This document shows positions 1-7,836 of a stretch of DNA of 64,000 nucleotides, piece after piece; the stretch's first letter is position 1, and every line of letters begins with the position of its first letter. The stretch spans positions 1,456,280 through 1,520,279 of the forward strand of contig NZ_JAAWWL010000002.1 in the NCBI RefSeq assembly GCF_012272815.1. The letters are read 5' to 3'. The position numbers and the translations under genes are program-made. The notes under the pieces are model-generated. The model made no database searches and was not told the DNA's origin. It worked only from the letters and a program-made list of their open reading frames with translations. The stretch comes from Croceivirga thetidis. Lineage in GTDB: Bacteria; Bacteroidota; Bacteroidia; Flavobacteriales; Flavobacteriaceae.

Positions 1-1442
1 TAGATGTTTCGAATTTCTTCATTTTCAAACACCTTATGCTGCATTGCCTTTTCGACATTCAAGATCTTACCCCTGAGTGGCAGAATAGCTTGAAAATTTC
101 TATCACGGCCCTGCTTAGCAGTACCGCCTGCAGAATCACCCTCTACCAAGAATACTTCACATTTGGTTGGGTCTTGTTCAGAGCAGTCCGAAAGCTTCCC
201 TGGCAATCCACCAACGCTCATTGGGTTCTTACGTTGAACCATTTCACGGGCTTTTGCCGCAGCATGGCGCGCCTGCGCGGCCAACTTCACCTTTTCTACA
301 ATTTGTTTCGCATCATCTGGATGCTCTTCCAAATAGTTGGTCAGCATTTCAGAAACAGCCTGACTGACCGCACTGGTAACTTCTCTGTTACCAAGTTTTG
401 TTTTAGTCTGCCCCTCGAATTGCGGTTCTGCAACTTTAACCGATACGATCGCAGTTAACCCCTCACGAAAATCATCGCCTGAAATTTCAAACTTCAACTT
501 ATCCAATAGGCCTGAGTTGTCGGCATACTTCTTTAAAGTACTCGTCAATCCTCGACGGAAGCCTGAAAGGTGAGTTCCACCTTCATGGGTATTGATATTG
601 TTCACATATGAATGCAGGTTTTCGGAGTAACCCGTATTGTAAATCATCGCAACCTCAACTGGAATACCGTTTTTCTCCCCTTCCATGGAGACCACACTTT
701 GAATAAGCGGGTCACGGGTTTCATCTAAAAACCGAATAAATTCCTTTAAACCTTCTTGCGAATGGAAAACTTCACCAATGAATTCCCCTTTCTCGTCTTT
801 ATTTCTTTTATCTGTAAGTGAGATTGTTATACCCTTGTTCAAATAGGCGAGCTCTCGCATACGATTGGAAAGGGTCTCATAGCTATATTCCGTGGTTTGG
901 GTAAAAATGGTATCGTCAGGAGTAAACGTAACGATTGTACCGGATTCTTTGGTTTCACCGACACTTTTTACTGGATATTGGGTTTTACCTCTTTCATATT
1001 CCTGCTCCCAAATTTTTCCTTCGCGATGAACAGTCGCCTTTAAATGACTTGATAACGCATTCACACAAGAAACACCGACACCGTGCAAACCACCGGAAAC
1101 TTTGTAAGAGTCCTTATCGAACTTTCCACCCGCCCCAATCTTGGTCATTACTACCTCAAGAGCAGATACTCCTTCTTTTTTATGCAATCCAACCGGTATA
1201 CCTCGACCATTATCCTGAACCGTAATTGAGTTGTCTTCATTGATGGTCACTTTGATGTTATCGCAGTGCCCACCCATGGCTTCATCAATAGAGTTATCGA
1301 CTACCTCATACACCAAATGGTGAAGACCACGCGTACCTACATCGCCAATGTACATTGAAGGACGCATTCTAACGTGTTCCATGCCCTCAAGGGCCTGTAT
1401 ACTATCCGCTGAATATTGTCCTTTTTTCTTCTCTTCGCTCAT
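1..1442 (-). CDS. gyrB: DNA gyrase subunit B, N-terminal part (runs off the window)
   Basis: ATPase subunit of DNA gyrase, which introduces negative supercoils in the cytoplasm together with GyrA. The leftward frame opens with ATG at 1442 and stays open to base 1, giving about 480 residues. In order it shows the GHKL ATPase motifs (NSIDEAMGG, DNGRGIPV, GGLHGVGVSCVNALS), the transducer domain, and the start of the Toprim domain (EGDSAGGTAKQGRDR, then LPLRGKILNVEKA). The rest of Toprim and the C-terminus lie outside the window. A perfect TAnnTTTG box about 40 bases upstream supports this start. ParE is the main alternative, but the QDNGRGIPV-type sequence and context fit GyrB better. Confidence 0.96.
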   Translation of the reverse strand, partial: MSEEKKKGQYSADSIQALEGMEHVRMRPSMYIGDVGTRGLHHLVYEVVDNSIDEAMGGHCDNIKVTINEDNSITVQDNGRGIPVGLHKKEGVSALEVVMTKIGAGGKFDKDSYKVSGGLHGVGVSCVNALSSHLKATVHREGKIWEQEYERGKTQYPVKSVGETKESGTIVTFTPDDTIFTQTTEYSYETLSNRMRELAYLNKGITISLTDKRNKDEKGEFIGEVFHSQEGLKEFIRFLDETRDPLIQSVVSMEGEKNGIPVEVAMIYNTGYSENLHSYVNNINTHEGGTHLSGFRRGLTSTLKKYADNSGLLDKLKFEISGDDFREGLTAIVSVKVAEPQFEGQTKTKLGNREVTSAVSQAVSEMLTNYLEEHPDDAKQIVEKVKLAAQARHAAAKAREMVQRKNPMSVGGLPGKLSDCSEQDPTKCEVFLVEGDSAGGTAKQGRDRNFQAILPLRGKILNVEKAMQHKVFENEEIRNI

Positions 1443-1481
1443 AATTTTATAGCTAGGTTTTATTGCAAAAATTAAATCTTA

Positions 1482-1489
1482 CAAATATA
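1482..1489 (-). promoter_or_regulatory. candidate -7 box of the gyrB promoter
   Basis: On the minus strand this reads TATATTTG, a perfect match to the Bacteroidota -7 consensus TAnnTTTG. It would give a leader of roughly 35 bases before the gyrB ATG. No TTG is seen at the expected -33 distance, so the call rests on the -7 box alone. Confidence 0.5.
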
Positions 1490-1546
1490 CCGAAAAGCCA
1501 GTGATTATGCAGCTTTGGTGCCTATCGGACTTGTTAAGTTATTAAC

Positions 1547-1576
1547 AAAAAAACGTTGATAAATCAACGTTTTTTT
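1547..1576 (-). terminator. rho-independent terminator after asnB
   Basis: Perfect 13-bp inverted repeat (1547-1559 with 1564-1576) around a 4-base loop. The A-run on one arm and T-run on the other form a terminator in either direction. It lies between the asnB stop and the gyrB promoter, so it probably separates these two leftward genes. Confidence 0.75.
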
Positions 1577-1626
1577 AACCTTTTTCAAAATTAGATAATT
1601 CGGACCCTAGCAAACCATTGAAAAGA

Positions 1627-1646
1627 CCCTTCGGCTTTACTCAGGG
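1627..1646. repeat. REP-like palindromic element, copy 1
   Basis: Imperfect palindrome of the form CCCTTCGRCTnnnCTCAGGG, followed by AATTCGAC. A second copy with the same trailing AATTCGAC lies at 32735-32754. Both are intergenic, as expected for short dispersed palindromes. No gene is associated with it. Confidence 0.55.
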
Positions 1647-1683
1647 TGAATTCGACCAGCAAGTTTCCACAAAAACTTGGGTC

Positions 1684-3351
1684 TTATTTCACATAGGCAT
1701 CTTCATGAACATTTGCCACTGCCCTACCTGAAGGATCATTCATGTTTTTAAAAGCTTCATCCCACTCTAGAGCAATTTGTGTACTACAAGCCACAGAAGC
1801 CTCCTGAGGCACGCTCAAAGCGGCTGCATCCGAAGGAAAATGTTCTTCGAAAATGGAACGATAATAATACTCTTCCTTACTAGTAGGGGTTTGTATAGGA
1901 AACTTGAAATGGGCATTTGCCAATTTCTCGTCGCTTATTTCCTCTTCTACCAAAGCTTTTAGTGTATCTATCCAACTGTAACCCACGCCATCTGAGAATT
2001 GCTCTTTCTGTCTCCAAGCTACACTTTCTGGAAGGTATTCCTCAAAGGCTTTTCGAACCACCCATTTCTCCATTCGTTCAGGAGTTATCATTTTGTCTTT
2101 AGGATTAATGCGCATTGCAACATCCATGAATTCCTTATCAAGAAAAGGAACCCGCCCCTCAATACCCCAGGCTGCTAGGGACTTGTTAGCACGCAAACAA
2201 TCGTACATGTGCAGTTTACTCAACTTGCGAACAGTCTCTTCGTGAAACTCCTTGTCATTAGGAGCTTTGTGAAAATATAGGTAGCCACCGAATAATTCAT
2301 CGGCACCTTCACCTGACAGTACCATCTTTATTCCCATTGATTTGATGACCCTTGCCATCAAATACATTGGCGTGCTCGCACGAATGGTAGTGATATCGTA
2401 AGTCTCTAGATTATAGATTACATCGCGTATGGCATCCAATCCTTCTTGAATGGTGAATTTTATCTCGTGATGCACCGTACCGATGTGGTCCGCAACTTTT
2501 TGGGCAGCTGCCAAATCAGGAGAGCCCTCCAATCCAACTGAGAAGGAATGCAATTGCGGCCACCAAGCCTCTTTGGTACCGCCACTTTCAACGCGCATTT
2601 GGGCATGTTTTTTAGCCAAGGCCGATGTTACCGAAGAATCAAGACCCCCCGACAATAAAACTCCGTAAGGTACGTCTGACATTAATTGTCTTTTAACTGC
2701 TGCCTCCAAGGCGTCATGAAGGTCTTGTATACTCGTTTCGTTTTCCTTAACAGCATCGTATTCCATCCAATCCCTTTCATACCATCTTACAAATTCACCT
2801 TTAGAACTGTGCATATAATGACCCGGAGGAAACAACTCTATCTTCGTACAAGTACCTTCAAGAGCCTTAAGTTCAGAAGCAACATAGAATGTTCCGTTTT
2901 CATCCCAGCCTATGTACAAGGGAATGATACCCATATGATCGCGAGCAATAAAGTATTCATCTTTTTCACTGTCATATATCGCAAAACCGAATATCCCATT
3001 CAACTCGTCAACAAAATCAACGCCTTTCTTTTGGTACAAGGCTAAGATAATTTCGCAGTCAGACTGAGTTTGAAAATCGTAATCTTCAAATTGGTCCCTA
3101 AGCTCCCTGTGATTATATATTTCACCATTGGCAGCTAAAATCAACTTGCCATCTGGACTGAACAAAGGCTGTTTACCCGAAGCGGGGTCTACAATTGCCA
3201 ATCGCTCATGGGCCATAATGGCATTTTCATTTGCATATATTCCACTCCAGTCAGGACCTCGATGCCTAACTTTTTTTGACATCTCCAATAATTGTGGCCT
3301 AAGGCTATCCGTACTTTCTTTCAAATCAAAGGCACATACAATTCCGCACAT
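1684..3351 (-). CDS. asnB: asparagine synthase (glutamine-hydrolysing), class B
   Basis: Makes asparagine from aspartate, ATP and glutamine in the cytoplasm. The 555-aa protein begins MCGIVCAF, so Cys2 is the glutaminase nucleophile once Met1 is removed. The N-terminal Ntn-hydrolase domain covers about residues 2-190 (RHRGPDWSG near 30, NGEIYNH near 75). The synthetase domain has the ATP pyrophosphatase loop SGGLDSS at 234-240 and the later SGEGADELFGGY motif. Length matches AsnB of the E. coli type (about 554 aa). It stands alone with its own terminator. The start is fixed because Cys must be residue 2. Confidence 0.96.
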   Translation of the reverse strand: MCGIVCAFDLKESTDSLRPQLLEMSKKVRHRGPDWSGIYANENAIMAHERLAIVDPASGKQPLFSPDGKLILAANGEIYNHRELRDQFEDYDFQTQSDCEIILALYQKKGVDFVDELNGIFGFAIYDSEKDEYFIARDHMGIIPLYIGWDENGTFYVASELKALEGTCTKIELFPPGHYMHSSKGEFVRWYERDWMEYDAVKENETSIQDLHDALEAAVKRQLMSDVPYGVLLSGGLDSSVTSALAKKHAQMRVESGGTKEAWWPQLHSFSVGLEGSPDLAAAQKVADHIGTVHHEIKFTIQEGLDAIRDVIYNLETYDITTIRASTPMYLMARVIKSMGIKMVLSGEGADELFGGYLYFHKAPNDKEFHEETVRKLSKLHMYDCLRANKSLAAWGIEGRVPFLDKEFMDVAMRINPKDKMITPERMEKWVVRKAFEEYLPESVAWRQKEQFSDGVGYSWIDTLKALVEEEISDEKLANAHFKFPIQTPTSKEEYYYRSIFEEHFPSDAAALSVPQEASVACSTQIALEWDEAFKNMNDPSGRAVANVHEDAYVK

Positions 3352-3562
3352 AATTCAAATAGTTTATTTCAAAATGAACCCCAAAGATGAACTGAATATT
3401 TCAAATAGTAAACATAATAGAACTATTGATTATATTTTTTAAATTTTTGCAGTATTCAAATATAAAAGTGTTAGCATAGCTGGATTAAAAAAAGGAAATA
3501 AGAACAATATGAAAGATGTTAAATTTTAACTTGATTTTAAAGTCTGTTGTAAGGGAAGCCCT

Positions 3563-3570
3563 TAGATTTG
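3563..3570 (+). promoter_or_regulatory. candidate -7 box upstream of the DUF2911 gene
   Basis: TAGATTTG matches TAnnTTTG exactly, 22 bases before the ATG at 3593. A TTG at 3547-3549 is closer than the usual spacing for a -33 element. Confidence 0.4.
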
Positions 3571-3592
3571 GACTCTAATAAAAAATAACACC

Positions 3593-4117
3593 ATGAAACG
3601 AATCATATTTAGTTTAGCGGTGCTTTTATGCGCCAGTCAAGTATCAGCTCAAGACTTTAAAGATTTGGATAAAAGTCCTGCTGATATCGCGGCCTTCCCA
3701 TCCAAGTACAACATCTCTGATAAACTAGTTCGAATTACCTACAGCAGACCTCAATTAAAGGGACGTGATGTTGCAGATTTAGCTCCAGCCGGAAAAGTAT
3801 GGAGAACAGGTGCGAATGAAGCTGCTGAAATTACTTTTTACAAGGATGCCAAAATTGGTGGTAAAAATGTAAAAGCCGGCACCTATTCTTTATTTACTAT
3901 ACCAGGTGAAGGGGAATGGGCTGTAATATTGAACAATAACCTCAACCAATGGGGTGCCTATAGTTATGAGAATGCAGCGGACGTATTGCGTGTGAAAGCC
4001 AAGGCAACAACATCTGATACTTCACTGGAAGCGTTTTCCGTTGCATTTGATGATGATGGAAATCTATTTATGGGATGGGGCAATGTACGAGTTGAAGTTC
4101 CTATGAGCTACCAATAG
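3593..4117 (+). CDS. DUF2911 domain secreted protein
   Basis: A 174-aa exported protein of the DUF2911 family, common in Bacteroidota and of unknown biochemical function. Residues 1-19 form a signal peptide ending ASQVSAQ. The mature part carries the family hallmarks: ITYSRPQLKGRDV, WRTGANEAAEITF, AGTYSLFTIPGEGEWAVI and a WG-containing C-terminal strand. It is probably periplasmic or surface-exposed. It is monocistronic, with its own -7 box and a strong terminator. The family assignment is secure; the role is unknown. Confidence 0.9.
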   Translation: MKRIIFSLAVLLCASQVSAQDFKDLDKSPADIAAFPSKYNISDKLVRITYSRPQLKGRDVADLAPAGKVWRTGANEAAEITFYKDAKIGGKNVKAGTYSLFTIPGEGEWAVILNNNLNQWGAYSYENAADVLRVKAKATTSDTSLEAFSVAFDDDGNLFMGWGNVRVEVPMSYQ

Positions 4118-4140
4118 AAATTTAAGGTTACCAAAGAAAT

Positions 4141-4172
4141 AAAAGAGGGTGTCTTTATAGACATCCTCTTTT
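4141..4172 (+). terminator. rho-independent terminator after the DUF2911 gene
   Basis: A 14-bp stem (4141-4154 with 4159-4172, one G-T pair) around loop TTAT, followed by a T-rich tract. It starts 23 bases after the stop codon. Confidence 0.8.
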
Positions 4173-4278
4173 GTTTTTATTCCACTTTAAACCTGATTTT
4201 TCCGCTTTACCTTGATTCTTTTGCTATAAAATCGGTCGATGGCTTCTTTTGCTGCATAATTCGAAAAGAAAGAAAGCC

Positions 4279-4722
4279 ATGAAAAAATTAGTTTGTTTTT
4301 TGTTTGTTTTTATCCTTGTAGTTTCCTGTTCAACAGAAGATACCGAGGAACAAATTCCGATAATAGAATCCACTCCTGAAATCAGTGAAAACCAAGACAC
4401 CTCTTCCAATCAGGGAGAAAATTCTGAAAATGAAAATCAGGAAAACGATGAAGGTAACGACGATGATGAGGAAACAACCAGTAGCACCATAAGCTTTGCC
4501 GCTAACATTCAGCCCATCATAAATAGCAATTGCACCACCTGTCATCAAGACCCACCAAGAAATGGCGCTCCATTTCCACTTTTGAATTTTGCCCAGGTAA
4601 GTAATGCAGCAGATTTGGTGTTGACTCAAGTAAGTGCTGGATTGATGCCCCCTTCTGGAAGGTTAGCCGATGAAGAAATTGCGTTGATTCAACAATGGGT
4701 TGATGATGGTACACCTGAATAA
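4279..4722 (+). CDS. lipoprotein with a single c-type haem motif
   Basis: A 147-aa predicted outer-membrane or periplasmic lipoprotein. The signal peptide ends in a lipobox (LVVSCS, Cys about residue 16). Next comes an acidic Glu/Asn/Asp/Ser-rich linker of about 55 residues, then a compact domain with CTTCHQDPP, a CxxCH haem-c site. A later GLMPPSG supplies a Met that could be the sixth haem ligand. The C-terminus (LIQQWVDDGTPE) is typical of single-haem domains in Bacteroidota lipoproteins. ATG at 4279 is chosen over an in-frame ATG at 4249 because it puts the signal peptide at the N-terminus and has AGAAAG just upstream. Likely an electron-transfer protein; partner unknown. Confidence 0.82.
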   Translation: MKKLVCFLFVFILVVSCSTEDTEEQIPIIESTPEISENQDTSSNQGENSENENQENDEGNDDDEETTSSTISFAANIQPIINSNCTTCHQDPPRNGAPFPLLNFAQVSNAADLVLTQVSAGLMPPSGRLADEEIALIQQWVDDGTPE

Positions 4723-4739
4723 ACACCTCATATCTTTCT

Positions 4740-4762
4740 AAGCCTCCCAAGGGAGGCTTTTA
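4740..4762 (+). terminator. rho-independent terminator after the haem lipoprotein gene
   Basis: Stem AAGCCTCCC (4740-4748) with GGGAGGCTT (4751-4759), a 2-base loop, then T residues. The tail overlaps the last codons of the convergent 45-aa lipoprotein gene, so this hairpin may serve both strands. Confidence 0.7.
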
Positions 4763-4897
4763 CTGTTGTGCACAGCCAATGACGTTACCGTCTAAATCAT
4801 AAACTTCTTCGGTATCAGGAGGACATGTATCCTTTTCACATGCAACCAATACGGAAAAAGTTAATGCAAAGAATAATAGAAATTTGTATTTGAACAT
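4760..4897 (-). CDS. 45-aa predicted lipoprotein
   Basis: Small leftward frame with ATG at 4897 and stop at 4760. It has a hydrophobic signal (KFLLFFALTFSVLVAC) with a clear lipobox at Cys20, then a mature part of only 26 residues rich in acidic residues and with two more Cys. The ATG directly follows the TGA of the upstream barrel gene with no gap, so translation is probably coupled to it. The family is not recognised. The lipobox and coupling make it likely to be real despite its size; it may be a small partner of the barrel protein. Confidence 0.6.
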   Translation of the reverse strand: MFKYKFLLFFALTFSVLVACEKDTCPPDTEEVYDLDGNVIGCAQQ

Positions 4898-5515
4898 TCA
4901 TCTAAATTTTGGCCAATAATTTAAATTAATGGAAATATTTCGATTTTTTGAAGTTATATCAGAATTGAAATTATTGACATCTATAAAACCTAAATCATAA
5001 CGGAATATTATACTAAATCGATTGACATTTAGTCCAAAACCAAATCTTCCTCCAAAGTCTATTTTTTTATTAGTATCGAATACGTCAATTGCTACTATAT
5101 CCTCATCTATGTATTTTCCTGAAATTAATTAACTTAAATAAGTTCCCATTTCTAAAACCGGACCAATTTTCTTTTTCTTTGAAGCTATCAGAAATGTAAT
5201 CGGAACTTCAATAAAGTTTAATTCAATTTTGGCTTCGCGAAGGTTGTTTGCTCGTTCATCTTCACCAAATCTATTGCTTCCTTTTTTAGTAAAATTGATA
5301 CCGGTTAGAAATAGTAAATTAGGATCCAACCGTTTAGTATAATTGATACCTAAGCTATAGCCAAATTTGTTCCCAAATTTTTCAAAATCATTTTCTCCAA
5401 CAATCCTTCCTTGTTTTTGGCTAGAAGAATTAATCCCAAATGAAAATCCTAAGTTTTGTCCTTTGAGAGAAAGTGGGCAGGCGAAAAGCAATAATAAAAT
5501 AGTAAACTTATTCAT
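4898..5515 (-). pseudogene. outer-membrane beta-barrel protein interrupted by one in-frame stop
   Basis: The first 128 codons (5515 to about 5132) encode a signal peptide (MNKFTILLLLFACPLSLKG) and a porin-like barrel start with glycine-rich strands. A TAA at 5131-5129 interrupts it after GTYLS. The same frame then continues without another stop for about 76 codons, with barrel-like strands (GGRFGFGLNVNRFSIIFRYD) ending in a typical C-terminal strand (ISINLNYWPKF) at 4898. The full frame of about 205 codons has the length of small Bacteroidota barrels. The gene is therefore either a recent nonsense pseudogene, or read through, or a sequencing error at one base. The 45-aa lipoprotein follows with no gap. 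Confidence 0.75.
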
Positions 5516-5647
5516 TTATGATTTCTGGGGTTAGAGCAATCCTAGATTATAACTATTGATAAAACATTTAAGGCTTTGCCAAGTACATTTCCCGATTTAA
5601 TCAAACCTATTCCTAATAATACGAAATCTTTAAAAAATTTATCCTGG

Positions 5648-5838
5648 TTATTTTACCTGTTCCACACCCATAAATACTTTTTCCGCTTTTAGTTTTGGTA
5701 TTTCCTGATCGGGAAGGTCATAATATCATTCCTGAGCATCGCAAAATCGGCTAGTTTTTCAACCTCCAGACTTCCTTTTTCGTCTTCCTCAAAATTTGAA
5801 TGGCTTTCCTAAATGGTCATGCCCTTCAAAATATTGTC
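5648..5838 (-). pseudogene. C-terminal remnant of an amidohydrolase (Amidohydro_3/YtcJ-like)
   Basis: The minus strand from 5838 encodes, with one stop and one frameshift, the conserved tail of exported amidohydrolases: DNILKGMTI, a TAG where the family often has Trp, then FEEDEKGSLEVEKLADF, a residual NDIMTF, a one-base shift near 5725, and PDQEIPKLKAEKVF to a stop at 5648. The KGSLEVxKLADF signature is diagnostic for metal-dependent amidohydrolases. No N-terminal part or metal-binding HxH is seen upstream to 6110, so most of the gene is gone. The rest of the 5516-6111 gap holds no gene I can support apart from the hairpin at 6027-6057. Confidence 0.7.
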
Positions 5839-6026
5839 ACACAAAAGGCATCCTATATTTTAAAACCAGGTACTGGTTATTATGCAAAGTTTTTCTTTAA
5901 ACACAAACTTTTATTATTTGCCATGTTTTCTTCCCCACCGTCGTTATAAACAATGCTTATGAGAAAAGGTTTTCTATAGAGCGAGATTCCCAAATTGGAA
6001 CATAAAGCCATTTGTTTTTAAATAAA

Positions 6027-6057
6027 AAACCCCTAACAATTAAATTGTTAGGGGTTT
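6027..6057 (-). terminator. rho-independent terminator after the first OmpA-family gene
   Basis: Near-perfect inverted repeat with arms 6027-6041 and 6043-6057 (core CCCCTAACAAT paired with ATTGTTAGGGG), flanked by A- and T-runs. It lies about 55 bases after the leftward stop at 6112. Confidence 0.75.
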
Positions 6058-6111
6058 AAAATTCTTCGTTTAGGGCGCTTTCTAACCCAAACAAACAATT
6101 GACTGTGGATA

Positions 6112-7197
6112 TTATTTTTCTTGATAATCGGTCATTACAAATTCAACACGACTGTTGGCAATACCCCCTGATTTTACGTTTCCATTACCCAATGGTTTAG
6201 TGTCTCCGATACCTTCCCATACAATTCGGTCATCACTTATTCCCATTTTTTTAAGGTAAAGCGCTACTGCCCTTGCTCTTAAAGAAGATATGAATTTATT
6301 GTATTCAGGGCTTCCCAAGCCATCAGAATGACCTGTTATCTTCATCTGTACTTCTGCATTTTCCTTTAAGTACTTAAAGATTTTTTCTGCACTTGCCCTT
6401 GCAGCCCTGTCCAATTCATAACCTTTTGGCTCAAATGGATTTCTTTCCATTACATAAATTTTGTCCTTTTCATAGTTGATTCTTGGAAGTTCTTCCATAT
6501 CAAAATCATCAATAAAATAGTAGGCAAAATCACTGGTACTAATTTGTTCCGGCGCTTTAATCAATTTGGTATCAATATTAGAATTGAAATTTCCGATTAG
6601 AATATGATTTTCAAACCCTTTGGCCTCAAACTCGGCGGTAAGGGTAATCCATTCTTCAGTATCTGACATTGATTTGTCGGCAGTTACAGCAACTTCATGA
6701 AATTGAAGACCCTCGACCAAATCCAACCTCGAACTCGTTAGCACTTTGCTATTTGGTATGTTCAATTTCTTGTTTACCAATACAATCGATAAATTCTTTA
6801 AGGCAAGCTTTGAAGTTTCGGCTAGGCTAACCTTAAATCTGATTTTGTAAGGGTGTTTTTCTCTAAGAGTTTTCGTGGTATTCAATTGTAAATACTCACG
6901 ATAATCATTCATGGCATACATGTAGGCACCTACATATCCATTTCCCTCCATTGGCTCTTGAACCCCTTTAAAATTGTTGGGAGCACTGTTGTCTTTGGCT
7001 AAGTGGGAATGAAAATAGTCTGTTGAACTAGATGTAGGCGAAGAGACATCCAATAAATTAAAGGATAAGGTCTTTTCACAATTATCGCATTCCTGAATTT
7101 CTTCAAATCCAGGATTCGTTATCAAATTCTGCGCAAAAAAAACATGGTTGCAAAAAAGCAATAGGGATAAAATACCCAAAGTAGTTTTTTGTTTCAT
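6112..7197 (-). CDS. OmpA-family outer-membrane protein, paralogue 1
   Basis: 361 aa. After a signal peptide (about 1-22, ending VFFAQ) comes a domain of about 200 residues beginning NLITNPGFEE, resembling a carbohydrate-binding-like beta-sandwich. The C-terminal OmpA/MotB domain covers about 240-357 (TGHSDGLGSPEYNKFISS, LRARAVALYLKKMGI, RIVWEGIGDTKPLG, NSRVEFVM). OmpA-C domains bind peptidoglycan noncovalently, so the protein likely tethers the outer membrane while presenting the sandwich domain. It is the most diverged of three paralogues here, sharing NL(I/V)xNPxFEE, DYREYxQ and SLAExS. It is separated from the other two by a rightward gene, so it is transcribed independently. Confidence 0.88.
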   Translation of the reverse strand: MKQKTTLGILSLLLFCNHVFFAQNLITNPGFEEIQECDNCEKTLSFNLLDVSSPTSSSTDYFHSHLAKDNSAPNNFKGVQEPMEGNGYVGAYMYAMNDYREYLQLNTTKTLREKHPYKIRFKVSLAETSKLALKNLSIVLVNKKLNIPNSKVLTSSRLDLVEGLQFHEVAVTADKSMSDTEEWITLTAEFEAKGFENHILIGNFNSNIDTKLIKAPEQISTSDFAYYFIDDFDMEELPRINYEKDKIYVMERNPFEPKGYELDRAARASAEKIFKYLKENAEVQMKITGHSDGLGSPEYNKFISSLRARAVALYLKKMGISDDRIVWEGIGDTKPLGNGNVKSGGIANSRVEFVMTDYQEK

Positions 7198-7398
7198 AGT
7201 GGATAAGATTTGTTGACGTCTACGTTAACGGAAGTAATTGCCCAAATCTTGTTTTTTCTATCCTACTTTGTTGTTTAACAGGGCATTTATGTTGTGAAAC
7301 GCTCGTTGTAATGGATTTTTTCACTTCATCGAATAAGCATATGGCGCCAACAATATTGACCTTTTGGATGCGTTCTACTACCCCAAATCTTACTAAAA

Positions 7399-7821
7399 AT
7401 GTTAAGACAAACTATACTTGTTGTGGTAGTTTTGTCCTGTTTTTCATGCCTTGCCCAGCACAAGGTAACAGGAACAATCGTGGACGAACTAGGCCTTCCG
7501 GTAAATAAAGCCAAGATTACCATGGAAGACTCCCCGACGGAAATTTTTACAGACTACCAGGGATCATTCTCCATTTCAAGTGAAACCGATTTTTATTGGA
7601 AAATCAAGATTTCTTGTGAGGGATTCTTAACAGAGACCTATTATGTTTTAGATGGAGGAAATGCAGGTAATATCACCCTGGCCTACGATATTGACCTCAA
7701 TAAACTGCTGGAAGACGGCAACGGTCTTAACTTGAATCGAAGGTTTGATTTTGAAGAGAAGGGTCAATTGGCATTCAGTTATTTAAAAAATGACCTTTTG
7801 AACTTCTCATTAAGACTCTAA
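7399..7821 (+). CDS. secreted carboxypeptidase-regulatory-like domain protein
   Basis: 140 aa. Signal peptide of about 19 residues (LVVVVLSCFSCLAQ), then a single CarboxypepD_reg-like beta-sandwich: HKVTGTIVDELGLPVNKAKI, TDYQGSFSIS, ISCEGFLTETY. This fold usually sits at the N-terminus of TonB-dependent receptors, but here it is free-standing. It is the only rightward gene among the three leftward OmpA paralogues. A lipobox is possible (SCFSC), but the QH after Ala suits signal peptidase I better. Partner unknown. Confidence 0.72.
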   Translation: MLRQTILVVVVLSCFSCLAQHKVTGTIVDELGLPVNKAKITMEDSPTEIFTDYQGSFSISSETDFYWKIKISCEGFLTETYYVLDGGNAGNITLAYDIDLNKLLEDGNGLNLNRRFDFEEKGQLAFSYLKNDLLNFSLRL

Positions 7822-7836
7822 TCGATTGTTTAAAAT

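Noticed and set aside
36-1225. Rightward frames at 36-458 and 935-1225
   Set aside because: They lie opposite gyrB, which is clearly coding on the minus strand.
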